Shown here: positions 1 to 10,446 of the stretch, piece by piece
How the letters are laid out: every line of letters begins with the position of its first letter
How positions within the stretch are numbered: position 1 is the stretch's first letter
Assembly: GCA_963814915.1 (NCBI GenBank)
Contig: CAWFEI010000010.1
Location: 1-64,000, forward strand
DNA from: VRUE01 sp963814915
GTDB taxonomy: Bacteria; Actinomycetota; Thermoleophilia; Solirubrobacterales; 70-9
DNA length: 64,000 nt
Reading direction: 5' to 3'
Made by a program: the position numbers and the translations under genes
Notes under the pieces: generated by a model
What the model was told of the DNA's origin: nothing
Databases searched by the model: none
The model's input: only the letters and a program-made list of their open reading frames with translations

Positions 1-2218
1 ACGCCGGGCATCGTGATGAAGGCGCGCGGCTTGGTCGTGGTCGGGTCGCCGACCGAGCACTTGCCCCAGGCGAAGGCGGGTTCTGCCTCGTTGAGGCAAT
101 CGCCGCGCCGGGTGTTGTGGGAGGCATCCCAGGGAACGCCCCACAGCGAGACTTCATGCTCTGCAGGGCGAGCGGCTGGGGAATCTCGCTCGCCTCCAGG
201 GTCATGTAGGCGCCGGGGACATCGGCGTTCAGCTTCATCTGGAACTCGAGCGGGTAGCCGAAGGGCGAGGCGCCGAACTTGGCGGCGGTTCCCGCGTCGG
301 GCGGGCGGTTGAACAGGCCGAAGCTCCTGGTTTTGCCGCCGCCGTCGGCGCTGGTCACCTCGATCGTGCCGACCTGGGACATGTCGGGGCAGCTCTCCCC
401 CGATTCGCTGCCGGCGGCGAAGGGGGTCGCCGCGCGGGGCGTGAAGAAGTCGGAGTCCGAGCAGAGCACGCCGGTGCCATTGGCGGGGTCGAGCAGCAGG
501 CCCGGCGGCAGGGTGAAGCTCGCGCTGCGCAGATCGGACCCCGGGTCGAGGCCGAGCGAGAGGTCGAGCTGGTAGGGATGCGAGCCCGCCTGGGTCGCGG
601 TCCCGCCGCCGTCAGCCCAGGCGGCGGCGTCGAAGCCGGCGCTGCCGGGCAGCAGGCCCTGGGTGGTCGGGGCGCTCGAGGGGGAGGTGCTCCCCGACTC
701 AGAGCTGCTCGGCGAGCTGCTCCCGGCGGCAGCGGCCGGTGGGGACGTGGAAGGCACGGCGGCTGACGCCGATGCCGATGCCGATGCCCGCCCCTTCGAG
801 CCCTTCTTCGCGGCCCGCCGGCAGCGCTTGGCCGCCTTCGATGTGCGCTTTGCCCGGCGGCGCAGCTTCCCGGCCCGCCTTGCCATCGCGCCGGCGCCCC
901 TCTTGGCGCGCTTTGCGCGGCGCGCAAGGCGCTTGGCCGAGCGCACCAGGCGCTTTGCCTGCTTTGCCCGGGCGCCGCAGTTTCGGATCGAGTTGATGTA
1001 TCGGACCTTGGGGTTGCCGTGGCCTGAGAGCAGCGTGGTCAGGGTCGGGTCGCCGGGCGGCGAGGGAACCACCTGGCAGGCGTCGCCCTCGCAGTCATTC
1101 GCGGCGCCGCCGGGGCCGCCGATCGAGACGGTCGGGAAGAGCAGCGGGCTGCCCGGCAGCTGCGGGTGGAATTTCGGCGCCAGCGGTGCGCTGTTGGTCG
1201 CCGCGCCCGGCGGGTAGACGTAGACGCCGCCCTGGTTGGCGTTGCCGGTGGTGACGTAGACGCGGCCCTGGGTCGAGCCGCCGGAATTGTCGACCGCGAT
1301 CCCGCTGGGGGCGCCGTCGATCACGTCGTATTTGAGGTGGCCCTCATAGCGTCCCGGTCGGAGTCGAAGACGTACGACCCTCCCCCGCGGCTCCTCGGTG
1401 TGGGAGGGCTGGGTGTTGTCGACCACGTAGACCTCGCCGCTTTCGTCGTCGACCGCTACGGAGGAGTCGCGCAGCGAGCTGAAGCCGCCGGGCGGGCCGG
1501 TGATCGTTTCAATCGGGTTGTCGGTGTCGGTGCCCGGGTCATAGACCTTGACCGTGTCGTTTGAGGCATCAGGGACGTAGAGGTAGCCCGCCGTGCCCGA
1601 GTAGCCGGAGACGGCGATCCCGTAGCCGTCATCGAGGCTCGCGGCGCCGATCTGCTGAACCGCCGAGCCGCTCGCGTCGTACTCGTTGACTTGGTCGCCG
1701 ACGTCGACGTAGGCGTGGTCAGTGGCCGGGTCGACGGCGACGCCGGTCGCTCCTTCGGAGCCGGAGAGCGCCGCACCGGTTTCCAGCGAGAAGGGGAAGG
1801 GGAAGCGGGCGACGTCGCGGTGGTAGTTGTTGACGTAGAGCGTGAACGAGCTGTCGAGCGCCAGGGCGCAGGGGTCGCCGAGCGGCCCCGTGTGGGGTTC
1901 GGGTTCGTTCGGTCGCCGCCAGCGGCTGGCTGACGTATTCGCCGCTGGAGTTGAAGATGCCGAGCGAGCGATGGTAATAGTCGGAGACCCAGAGGTCCCC
2001 CCGAGCGATCGACTGCCAGCCCGCAAGGGCCGTTGAGGTAGCTGGTCGGCGGCGGGTTGGGCGGCGAGGGTGGGCGGCGGCGGCGACGGCGAGAAGACGA
2101 ACAGCGGCTCGTCAGAGGCAGCCGGCGCCGGCGCGGCGAGAGCAAGCGCCGTGCAGAGGGTGAGCAGAATGGCGCCGCCGTTGCGAAAAAGACGGCAGCG
2201 CCCGCGACCTGTGCTCAT
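1..2218 (-). CDS. Secreted NHL-propeller protein fused to partner module (frameshifted, partial)
   Basis: The gene reads leftward and leaves the window. ATG at 2218 opens a signal peptide (MSTGRGRCRLFRNGG, then a hydrophobic stretch ending APAPAAS). NHL-type propeller blades follow (NGPCGLAVDRS, GVAVDPATDHAYVDVGD, SSVAVDDESGEVYVVD, GIAVDNSGG). Next come an Arg/Lys/Ala-rich tail near 780-960, a Ser/Pro linker, and a module beginning TQAGSHP and containing LWGVPWD near 125-150. That last module matches the start of the next two partner proteins in this window, so this gene fuses two parts that are separate elsewhere. The frame breaks near 2040-2080, near 2000, between about 1860 and 1900, and near 145, so the gene is either miscalled sequence or decayed. 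It starts 14 bases after the upstream partner gene ends. The molecular function is unknown; a surface or extracellular location is inferred from the signal peptide. Confidence 0.7.
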   Translation of the reverse strand, partial: MSTGRGRCRLFRNGGAILLTLCTALALAAPAPAASDEPLFVFSPSPPPPTLAAQPAADQLPQRPLRAGSRSLGGTSGSPTITIARSASSTPAANTSASRWRRPNEPEPHTGPLGDPCALALDSSFTLYVNNYHRDVARFPFPFSLETGAALSGSEGATGVAVDPATDHAYVDVGDQVNEYDASGSAVQQIGAASLDDGYGIAVSGYSGTAGYLYVPDASNDTVKVYDPGTDTDNPIETITGPPGGFSSLRDSSVAVDDESGEVYVVDNTQPSHTEEPRGRVVRLRLRPGRYEGHLKYDVIDGAPSGIAVDNSGGSTQGRVYVTTGNANQGGVYVYPPGAATNSAPLAPKFHPQLPGSPLLFPTVSIGGPGGAANDCEGDACQVVPSPPGDPTLTTLLSGHGNPKVRYINSIRNCGARAKQAKRLVRSAKRLARRAKRAKRGAGAMARRAGKLRRRAKRTSKAAKRCRRAAKKGSKGRASASASASAAVPSTSPPAAAAGSSSPSSSESGSTSPSSAPTTQGLLPGSAGFDAAAWADGGGTATQAGSHPYQLDLSLGLDPGSDLRSASFTLPPGLLLDPANGTGVLCSDSDFFTPRAATPFAAGSESGESCPDMSQVGTIEVTSADGGGKTRSFGLFNRPPDAGTAAKFGASPFGYPLEFQMKLNADVPGAYMTLEASEIPQPLALQSMKSRCGAFPGMPPTTPGAAIASTRQNPPSPGASARSATRPRPSRAPSSRCPA

Positions 2219-2231
2219 CTGAGCCCTCCGC

Positions 2232-5175
2232 CTACCTCACCGCGCTGCCCTTGGCCACCGAACTGCGGTGGCCGCGGCGATGGTGCTTGTGCTTGCGGTT
2301 CTTGCGCTGGCGCTTGCGCTTGCAGCCCGCGTGCAGCTTCGGGTGGGCGAGGTAGGTGCGGCCGTTGTGGGCTTTGTAGCGGACGGTGGCGCGGTAGGTG
2401 CGCGCGCAGATGTTGCGGCTGTTGATCGAGCAGGCCCTTCTTGCCGGCCTGCAGCCTGGTGACGAGCTTTGTGAACGGCGCGTCGGGGATGAAGGAGAAG
2501 GTGTTGCGGATTCCTCCCTTGATCGAGTCCGTGCGCCCGGCCGACTCGATCCGGATCGGCTGGTAGGCGGGGCCGCGCAGGTCGGGGACCAGGTCGGGCA
2601 GGAGGTTGTCGGAGGAGCGCAGGTAGACGTTGCCGGTCAGCGGGTAGTCGAGGATCGGGGTCTGCACCCAGGCGCGGCCGTAGGTCGCCCCCTTGGGGCA
2701 GGCGTCGGCGGCGAACTGCACCCTGGTGCAGACCGTGCGGATGTGGGCCTGGTCGAGGAACTCCGAGCGCGGCAGCGCCAGCGCAGGGCGGACGATGTTG
2801 GCGTCGCCGGGGCGGGTCTTCAAGCACGACGGTCAGCCGCGGGTGCCCGGTGCGCTTGGTCGCGCCCTTGAGCTAAAGAGGCTCATCTGGGGCTTGAAGC
2901 CGAGGCTGGTGCACTCGGCGAGCTGGAAGCGGCTAGGAGAGGTCGGCGACCTGGCCCAGGGTCGAGGTCAGCTGGCCGGTCGACCGCAGGAGGGATCGCA
3001 GGAGGTGCCCGTCTCGGTGAACTGGTCGCGGTCGAGGGTCAGGTCGACCGAGCGCACGTCGGTCGGGATCCCGTCGAGGATCGAGGGGATCGGATCGCTG
3101 ACCGCGGTGATCTGCGCGGTCTTTGAGTCGATGTAGAGGGCGGTGCGGACTACGATCGTGCCGAGGTCGAAGGGGCCGGCGGTGGCCGGGGTGAGGATCG
3201 CCAGGCTCAGGGGGGCGCCTTTGTAAGGGCCGGCCATGTAGACCTTGCCGGGGGCGTAGTAGGGGCTGGGGCCGGCTCCGGCTCCCGCAACCACGTTGCC
3301 GACCTCAGAGCCGGCCGGGCAGCTGAGGGCGAGGCCTTCTCCCCCGCGCCGGACTTGGCGGCCGCGGCGGCCAGGGCGGCGTCAGAGCACTGCGCGACGC
3401 CGGCCAGCTTGGCGATCGTGCCCTGCGGTGGGGTGATCGTCACCGCCTTGAAGTTCTGCGTGGCGTCCTCGCGGCGCAGGTGGATGACGAAGGGCGAGTA
3501 GCTCTTGGCGACCGGGCTGACCGCGCCGGCGTCGAAGGAGGGCGCGTTGGGCTGATCGCAGCTGCCCTGCGTGATCGACCAGGAGTCGCTGAGCGCCACC
3601 GGCGAGCTCGGCGCCGAGTAGGGGGTCAGCGAGGCGTCGGTGGAGTAGTCGCCGCAGCCCGGCGTCCTGAGCGCCGCGTGCGGACCCTGCTTGATGTGCA
3701 GGTAGAAGTGCTCGAAGGGCAGCTGCGGGGCGTCTGTGACCGTCGTGGTCAGCTGCCCGGTGGCGGGGTCGCGGTCGACCTTGCCCGCCAGCTTGGCGAT
3801 GAACCCGCGTTCTTGGTCGTTGACGACGATGTAGATCGCGGTCAGCGCTTTGAACGGGTTGTCGTAGGGGTCGGCGATGTAGATGGTGCCGGGCGCCGGC
3901 GCGTCGAGCAGCGGCGTGTCGACCTCGACCGTGCCGATCTTCGAGGCGTCGGGGCAGGTGGGCGCCTCTTTGGTGAACTGCTGCGGGCTGGACGCCCAGC
4001 GGCGTGGTCAGGCCGATCTCCTGTGTCGAGCAGCCGTCGAGGCCGTTGGCGCCCGAGGGGTTGATCACCAGGCCCGGCGGCAGGGTGACCGTGGTGTCCT
4101 TGAGGTGGGAGGTGGCCAGGCCGCAGTCGTACTGGGGTTCGGTGATCGCCGGGAACGGTTTGATCTGTTTGCAGCCGCTGTTGTTCTGCGGGGCGTGCAC
4201 GTCGACCTCCAGGCCCGAGGGCTGGTCGGCGACGTCGGTGGTCGGCCGGGCGGAGAGGCTCGGGTCGAAGGCGATCTGATCGCAGCCGGTCGGCTGCGGC
4301 GCGGTCGAGGTGGTTTCGATCCAGGCGTTAGGATCGTGGTACCAGGAGCGGGCTTTGATCGAGAAGTCGATCGGGCCCGTGTTGCAGTTGGTCGGCGCGC
4401 TGAGAAAGGGGTCGGGGGCGCCGCTGACATGAGCGGCCGCGCCGCCCATCGTGCCGGTGTCGGTGAACCGGTGTTTGTCGTGGACCGGATCGTGCGGCAC
4501 CCCCCACAGCGTCAGCGTGTTACCGGTGATGGCTGCGAAGGGAACCGGGAGGTTGTCGACGTTGACCCGCAGTCCGTAGTCGCCGTCGCTGCGCACTTCT
4601 GGATTGAGGAGGGCGGTATAGAACACGGACTTGAAGCCGAGCAGGCCGGGCTGCCCCGCGGCCGGCACCAGGCTGGAAACCGGGCTGAGGACGTTAATCC
4701 CGAGATCCGTGACCGATACGGAAACGCCGACCTGGCTCTCTTTCGGACAGGCGCCGAGGACGGTCAAGTTGAACTGGGATGATTCGCAGCGCGTCACCGC
4801 CAGCGGGTTGCCGGTCGAGCCGGCGGGGGCGTCGGTGACGATTGTGCGGGGAAACGCCCCGGCTTCTTCGAACCTGAAGTGCACGGAGAAGTCGGGGTGC
4901 CCGCCGGCCTGAGTCAGCTCGGGGGCGTCTTGGATCGCCTGGACCCAGTCGTCGAGCTGCCCGCCTGAGCCGTCCATAAACGTGCACTGGAACCCTTGGC
5001 AAACCGCCGGCGACTGCTGGGCGAGCGGCGCGTGGGCCTTGGCGAAGGCGCCGGGTTTGAAGGTGAGCGCCGGGTCGTTGAAGCGGTCGGCCCTCGCCGC
5101 CGGCGAAAATGCCGCCGGCAAGATCGCCAGCGCCGCCAGCGTGAGTGGGAGCCTGGAACGAATCTTGGCGCTCAT
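2232..5175 (-). CDS. Secreted partner protein of the propeller family (frameshifted)
   Basis: The ATG at 5175 overlaps the stop of the upstream propeller gene (ATGA), which suggests translational coupling. A signal peptide (MSAKIRSRLPLTLAALAIL...AARAD) is followed by the TQAGGHP and LWGVPHD motifs, a beta-rich region (TTVTVTLPPG-like segments, DAPQLPFEHFYLHIKQG), GPFDLGTIVVRT, and a C-terminal module with CTRVQFAADACPKGA, LRSSDNLLPDLVPDLRG and GKKGLL, ending in a Lys/Arg/His-rich tail. It is a full-length paralogue of the protein at 56357-59380. The frame shifts near 3980, 3310, 2990, 2830 and 2430; joined, it would be about 980 residues. The family looks restricted to secreted proteins of this lineage and no enzyme motif is visible. 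An extracellular structural or adhesive role is an inference. Confidence 0.7.
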
Positions 5176-8100
5176 CGGCCGGCCCTCCCGTTGTCGTTGG
5201 CTCGCTTGCCCTTCCTGGCGACCCGGCAGCGCTTGGCGCGCTTGCTGAGGCCCCGGGCGTGCCCTGCCAGGCGATGGGCCTTGCGCCGCATGCGCACGGC
5301 CCGGCGGTGGTTCTTGCGGCTCACCCGCCTGGCGTTACGGGCGAGGTGCTTGGCCCGCCTGCTGAGGATCTTTGCCTTGCGAGCCGGCTTGGCGCAGGGG
5401 TTCGCGGTCGCGCTCGGCTCGGGGTTGCCGGGGCCGGAGAAGACGGCGGTGCCGGCTCCGGGCTGATCGGGGGCGCTGGTCCCCTGGCCCTCGCACGCCC
5501 CAGCGTTGACATCGCAGGGCGGCGTCGGCGGGGTGTAGGGGAAGCCGCCGTCAACCCGCGCCGCGTAGAGCTTCGGGATGCCCGGCTCTTTGTCCCGCGA
5601 GGCGAGCGCCGCCTGGGTGTTGAATACCACCGTGCTGCCGTCGGGGCTTGCGTTCGAGAGCCTCGAGTCCGCCGTTGACTGACCCGAGGAGATCAGGGAC
5701 AGCACCCCGTCGCGGTACTCATAGACGTCGTCGACGACGTTCTGGTCGGCGGCCAGCAGCGACGTCTTGGTGGTGAAGAAGACGGCGCCGTCGCTGCTCA
5801 CCCAGCGCCTGATCGAGAGCGGCCCCTGCCAGTCCGCCTGATCGGAGCCACTGACGGAGTCGAAGTAGGAATTGACGTCGGCGGTGGGCAGCGAGCCGTC
5901 GGCGGGGCAGGAGGCGCACTCGAGCCTGCCCGCCTCGGCGTCATAGACGAAGAGCTGCTCGGTGCCGCCCAGCGGCTGTCCGGTGAGGCTCCGGTAGGAG
6001 GCGAAGCCGAGCGTCTGCCCGTCGGGGGAGGCGAGAGCGGTCTTGCCCTGATTGATATGGGCGTCGCCGCTCGTGCTGGCCCAACCGCCGAACCAGTCAC
6101 CGACGTCTTTCGCGCTGAGCGAGCCGATGAAGCGCAGCTCGATCGGGCCGTCGAGGTCGTCTCCCAGCTTCGCCATGTAGAGGTTGTCGTCCCCCTCGCG
6201 CGGCAGCTGGCCCTGCGGGTTGGGCGCGGTGTCGTACTTGGCCTTGGCGACGAAGTAGATGACCTTGCCGTCGTCGGAGTTGGCGAGGACGCCCTGCACC
6301 CGGGCCTGGTCGGCGCTCGCCGGATCGACGCTCGGGTAGGTGCCGCCGTCCAGGCGCGGAGTAATGTCGCGCACCTTGTTCGCAGCGAGGTCGTAGACGT
6401 AGAGGTCGGCGTCGCCCGGGTCGCCGCCGATGCCGCCTGCGGACGCGGTCGCCGAGGCGCCCGAGTCGGGGGTGAGCCGCGAGTTGGAGGTGTAGAAGAC
6501 GCGCGAGTCATCGGCGGCGGCGCCGCGGTAGATGAGGTTGTAGGGCTGGGGCGCCGGCAGTTTGGCGACGCCGGTCTCCTTCGTCGCCTCGACCGTCGGC
6601 GCCCCGTCGCGCTGGATGTAGATGCCGTAGCCATCGACGCCCTCGGCGCCGATGTCGCGACCGCCGTCGTCGACCCGCGGGGCGCTGAAGACGACCCGTT
6701 CGCCGTCGGGGGATACCGCGTAGCGGGCGGACCCCTGCTCGGCGGGGCCGCCGAGCGACGCGCCGCCCGCCGGCACGCTCCCGTCGGGCCGCACCCCGAC
6801 GAGCCTGAGCGTGCCGTCCTCCCACTTGTAGAGGCTGCCGGCGCCGCTGCCGCCAGAGGGGGCGAAGGTGGCGGTGTCGGCGTCGAGCAGCCGGCGCCTT
6901 GAGTTGAAGACGATGGTCTTGCCGTCGGCCGCCATGGTGAAGACGGGGCCCTGCGTGAAGGCGGTCTGCGCGGGACCCGGGACGGTCTGCGGGGTGCCGG
7001 CCGGGGTGCGCGGGTCGCGCGAGATCCAGGTGAGCGTCCCGTCGCGGCGCCACTGGTAGACGTCGAGCCAGCCGTTTTTGTCGTCGGGGTTGACGCGGGG
7101 ATCCTCGAAGCTGGTGCCGGCGCCGGGTGCACTCGCAACCGTCACGACGAGCATCCGCTCCAGGTCGGCCGACCAGGCCGAACCGTAGGGCCCGACCTCA
7201 CCGACCCCCCAGCCGCCCGGCCCCCGCTCGGAGAGGTACTGCGGCGACGGGGACCCATGGCCCCATGCCTGGCCGGCCAGGCCCTGAAGCTTGCTGCCGG
7301 GCAAAGGGTTCAGCCCTTGGAAGGCGACGCTGTCGCCGTCCTCGCTGACGCTGGCGCGGCCGGTGGTTTCGATGATCGGCACGCCCCCGGTCGGGTACTG
7401 GCTGGCGATCTCATAGGCGCGGCAGTCGGGCAGGAAGCCGGCGCCCTGCTGGGCGCGGATCGCGGCGTTGGGGCAGCTCGGGTTGGTCGGGACGGAGGAG
7501 GTGGTGAAGGTGCGGTCGGGCCCGGTGGTCGTGCCGGTTCCGTTGGTGGCGACGAGCTGGAAGTGGTAGGTGGTGGCGGGGGTGAGGCTGCTGAGGCCCG
7601 CAGAGACGCTGACCGGGGAGTTGCCCGACGACAGGTTGCCGACCGTAGTCGTGTTGCCGTAGCTCGCGTCCGCTCCCCAGTTGAAGTGGTAGTCGCTGAC
7701 CGCTTGGTTCTGGGGGTTGATCGCGCCGCGCAGGGTGGCGGCAGCGGCGCCGGCGACCGTGGCGTCGGCGTGCAGGCTCGGCGCCGAGCCGGGGGTGGTG
7801 AAGGTGAGCGGGCCGGCGATCGCCTGGGCCGGGCTGAAGAGCTGGGTGGCGATCAGGCGGAAGTGGTAGGTGACACCGGGGATGAGGTGGGGCGCGACCT
7901 GGGTGACGGCGAGCGGCGAATCGCCGTTGCCGACGTCGGCGTCGACGAGCGGGCGCTGCGCGGCGTTGTCGAAGCCGTGGCCGGCGCCGAGGTTGGTCTC
8001 GTCGGCCTGGAAGGTGGCGTCGTCGACGTACTCGAAGTGGTAGCCGGTGGGGAAGCCGTTAGGGTCGACGGCGCCCGAGAGGGTCGCCGAGTGGGCGGTG

Positions 8101-10328
8101 ACGCCGCTGGCCGGGTCGATGTTCGCGGCGGGGGCGACGTTGTCCTCGAGGACGTAGAGGCGCTGCCCGGAAACCTGGGCGGCGGTGGCGGCGACGTAGA
8201 GGCGGCCGCTGGAGTCGTCGAGGCCGAGGCCGTCGACGCCGGAGAGGCCGGCGCCGTGCACGTCGTCGGCGGAGCTGGGCGCGACGGTGAGACCGGGGTC
8301 GTTGGTCGGGCCGAACTGCTGCACGACCTTGGCGCTCGAGCCGTTGCGCAGGACGTAGAGGGCGTTGGTGGCGGGATCGACCTCCAGACCGGCGGTGGCG
8401 CTCGCCGGCGAGCCGGGGAGCAGCGGGCCGGCGCTCGGCGAGGAGTCGCCGGCGGTGATCGGGTCGAGGAAGCCGACGCCGCCTCCGTTGGCATTCGCGC
8501 TGTCATAGCGCTCGATCTCGCCGCCGTTTGCGTCGTTGGAGGCGTAGAGGATGCCGCGGGAATCGACCGCCACCTGGCGCGGCTGGGTGGCGCCGAACTG
8601 CGCCGAGGAGCCGAAGGAGGCGGGGTTGGCGCCGTCGAGGTCGTAGGTGTCGACACGGCTGTTGGCGGAGTCGGCGAGGTAGAGCTCGCCGAGCGAGTCA
8701 GAGACGGCGAGGCCGAGCGTGCCGTCGGTCGAGGTCGAGCCGATCTGCCCGACACCCGAGCCGGCGTTGCCCGCTCCACAGGCGGTGTCGGCACCCTCGC
8801 ACACCTCATAGCCACCGGGTGCGCCGTCGGTCACGGTGGTGAACGTCGCGCTGGGGCCGGAAACGCTGACGCTGGGCGAGCCGAACTCGCTGGGCGGCAG
8901 CGGGTTCGCGGCGGGGTTGGTGCCGCGATTCTCGCTCACCTTGGCGACCGAGCCGCCGGCGTTGGTCGCGATCACCTCGCACTGGATCGCGCCGGGGACA
9001 TCGGCGTCAGCCACGGTGTAGGTGGAGTCGGTGGCACCGACGACCGCGGCGCCATTGACGTACCACCGGTAAGAGAAGCTGAGGCCGGGGGACCACCAGC
9101 CCGACTGCGGATCGCAGTTCGCCTTCTGGCCGACCTTGACCCGAGGGGGGTTGGGTGCCGGGAGGTCTATTCTGTGAGATGGCGGCGTGTAAATCGGCGG
9201 CCCCGTCGCCGGGCTGGGCGAAACGATGCTGGCAGGGCTGGAGACCTGGGTGGAGCCGGCGTTGGCGTTCAGCTTGAACACCTGGCACTGCACCGGTTTG
9301 CCGGCGTCGGCGGCGACGGTGGTGTACGTGTCGGTGTTGGCGCCGGGGCCGGTCGAGGGGGCGCCATCGGTCAGCCACCGGTAGTTGGTCGTGGTCGCCG
9401 CGTCGGGGCTGGTGCAGGTGAAGTTCGTCCCGACCGGGGAACTGAGCCGCGCGACGTCTGCGCTCAATTCGCCGACGTCGCGGTCGCCGAGGGTCCCGGT
9501 GAACTCGACCGTCCAGGGCCCGCCGTCGGGACCGGTGACGCTGACATTGTCCTCGCTGGAGATGCTGGGGATGGCGCCCAGTGCGGACTTGACCTCACCG
9601 GGGGTGGCGTCGGCTGCGATCGGCGCCGTGGTCGAACCGGAGAACCTGAGCGCGAACAGGCCTTCAGCCCCGGCGCTGAGGGCAACCGTCTGCTGCTCGT
9701 GCGTGCCCGCAACGTCGCCCGGGCCACCGGCTGCGGCGACGTCCCAGCCGAAGGAGCGCAGGAAGTGACCGTCTCCCTGGTACTCGTTTACGCGGTTGTT
9801 GCCCTGATCGGAGACGTAGACGTTGCCGGTGTCGGGGTCAACGGCAAGGGCTTGGGGGCTGGAGAGCGAGCCGTTGCCCGAGGTTGCCCCGTTGCCCGAG
9901 GAGGCGATGCCCTCCTGGCACTGCGAAGCGACGGTGCAGATCTCATATTTCTTCGCCGCGGCGTCGCCCTGATCGCCCGTGCCGCCGTCTTTGACCACGT
10001 CGGCGCCCCAGGCGCTGACGAAGTTGCCTTCTTTGTCGAAGCGCTGGATGCGATTGTTCCTCGTGTCGGCGACGTAGATGTCGCCCGCTTCGGCGGGACC
10101 GGCGCCGGAGCTGTTGACGGCGATGTCGCGGGCCTTGCGCAGCTCGCCGCCGATGTTGGTGGCGAAGTTGTTGTCGAAGGCGCCAAAGTAGTCGGCGACC
10201 TGCTTGGAGGCGAAGGCCGAGGAGGCGAGCAGGCAGAGGGCGGCGAGAGCCGCTGCGACGAGCAGGAGGGCGCGGAGGCCGGAGCCGTTGCGGTTGGCTG
10301 CTAAGTGACGTTTCGGCTTGCCGGTCAA
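5172..10328 (-). CDS. Large secreted propeller/FN3 protein with basic tail
   Basis: An intact 1718-residue protein. The TTG at 10328 is preferred because GGAGAG lies just upstream and the signal peptide (ALLLVAAALAALCLLASSAFA) falls at residues 15-40; an upstream ATG would add 48 odd residues. Order of parts: NHL blades (DIYVADTRNNRIQRFD, NVYVSDQGNNRVNEY), two Ig-like segments (FSYRWYVNGAAVVGATDSTY), more NHL blades, two FN3-like repeats (GVTYHFRLIATQ, ATTYHFQLVATNGTGT), the cysteine motif LPDCRAYEIAS, and a WD/TolB-like propeller (AVSPDGERVVFS). The last ~70 residues are Arg/Lys/Ala-rich. The same architecture recurs at 59377-63561. Its stop overlaps the next gene's start by 4 bases. It is probably exported and wall- or matrix-associated; ligands are unknown. 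Confidence 0.85.
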   Translation of the reverse strand: MTGKPKRHLAANRNGSGLRALLLVAAALAALCLLASSAFASKQVADYFGAFDNNFATNIGGELRKARDIAVNSSGAGPAEAGDIYVADTRNNRIQRFDKEGNFVSAWGADVVKDGGTGDQGDAAAKKYEICTVASQCQEGIASSGNGATSGNGSLSSPQALAVDPDTGNVYVSDQGNNRVNEYQGDGHFLRSFGWDVAAAGGPGDVAGTHEQQTVALSAGAEGLFALRFSGSTTAPIAADATPGEVKSALGAIPSISSEDNVSVTGPDGGPWTVEFTGTLGDRDVGELSADVARLSSPVGTNFTCTSPDAATTTNYRWLTDGAPSTGPGANTDTYTTVAADAGKPVQCQVFKLNANAGSTQVSSPASIVSPSPATGPPIYTPPSHRIDLPAPNPPRVKVGQKANCDPQSGWWSPGLSFSYRWYVNGAAVVGATDSTYTVADADVPGAIQCEVIATNAGGSVAKVSENRGTNPAANPLPPSEFGSPSVSVSGPSATFTTVTDGAPGGYEVCEGADTACGAGNAGSGVGQIGSTSTDGTLGLAVSDSLGELYLADSANSRVDTYDLDGANPASFGSSAQFGATQPRQVAVDSRGILYASNDANGGEIERYDSANANGGGVGFLDPITAGDSSPSAGPLLPGSPASATAGLEVDPATNALYVLRNGSSAKVVQQFGPTNDPGLTVAPSSADDVHGAGLSGVDGLGLDDSSGRLYVAATAAQVSGQRLYVLEDNVAPAANIDPASGVTAHSATLSGAVDPNGFPTGYHFEYVDDATFQADETNLGAGHGFDNAAQRPLVDADVGNGDSPLAVTQVAPHLIPGVTYHFRLIATQLFSPAQAIAGPLTFTTPGSAPSLHADATVAGAAAATLRGAINPQNQAVSDYHFNWGADASYGNTTTVGNLSSGNSPVSVSAGLSSLTPATTYHFQLVATNGTGTTTGPDRTFTTSSVPTNPSCPNAAIRAQQGAGFLPDCRAYEIASQYPTGGVPIIETTGRASVSEDGDSVAFQGLNPLPGSKLQGLAGQAWGHGSPSPQYLSERGPGGWGVGEVGPYGSAWSADLERMLVVTVASAPGAGTSFEDPRVNPDDKNGWLDVYQWRRDGTLTWISRDPRTPAGTPQTVPGPAQTAFTQGPVFTMAADGKTIVFNSRRRLLDADTATFAPSGGSGAGSLYKWEDGTLRLVGVRPDGSVPAGGASLGGPAEQGSARYAVSPDGERVVFSAPRVDDGGRDIGAEGVDGYGIYIQRDGAPTVEATKETGVAKLPAPQPYNLIYRGAAADDSRVFYTSNSRLTPDSGASATASAGGIGGDPGDADLYVYDLAANKVRDITPRLDGGTYPSVDPASADQARVQGVLANSDDGKVIYFVAKAKYDTAPNPQGQLPREGDDNLYMAKLGDDLDGPIELRFIGSLSAKDVGDWFGGWASTSGDAHINQGKTALASPDGQTLGFASYRSLTGQPLGGTEQLFVYDAEAGRLECASCPADGSLPTADVNSYFDSVSGSDQADWQGPLSIRRWVSSDGAVFFTTKTSLLAADQNVVDDVYEYRDGVLSLISSGQSTADSRLSNASPDGSTVVFNTQAALASRDKEPGIPKLYAARVDGGFPYTPPTPPCDVNAGACEGQGTSAPDQPGAGTAVFSGPGNPEPSATANPCAKPARKAKILSRRAKHLARNARRVSRKNHRRAVRMRRKAHRLAGHARGLSKRAKRCRVARKGKRANDNGRAGR

Positions 10329-10400
10329 TGTTCTCTCCGTTTCTTCCTCGCCTGCGTGCGGTCTTGATTTGCTTGCGTGTGCAGCGTTGGAACCGACCCT

Positions 10401-10428
10401 CCCCCGGGCGGCGTGCGCCGCCCGGGGG
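10401..10428 (-). terminator. Strong GC hairpin after the collagen-like gene
   Basis: A perfect 12-bp stem (CCCCCGGGCGGC / GCCGCCCGGGGG) with a 4-base loop lies 19 bases past the stop of the collagen-like gene and before the propeller gene. No T-tract follows, as is common for terminators in high-GC Gram-positives. It may end or attenuate transcription between the two genes. Confidence 0.6.
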
Positions 10429-10446
10429 GTGAGATCGGCGAGTTGC

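Noticed and set aside
7257..10304. A 1015-codon open frame on the plus strand
   Set aside because: It is antisense to the intact propeller gene, has no family motifs, and is rich in Gly/Ala/Val/Arg, as expected for the shadow of a high-GC gene.
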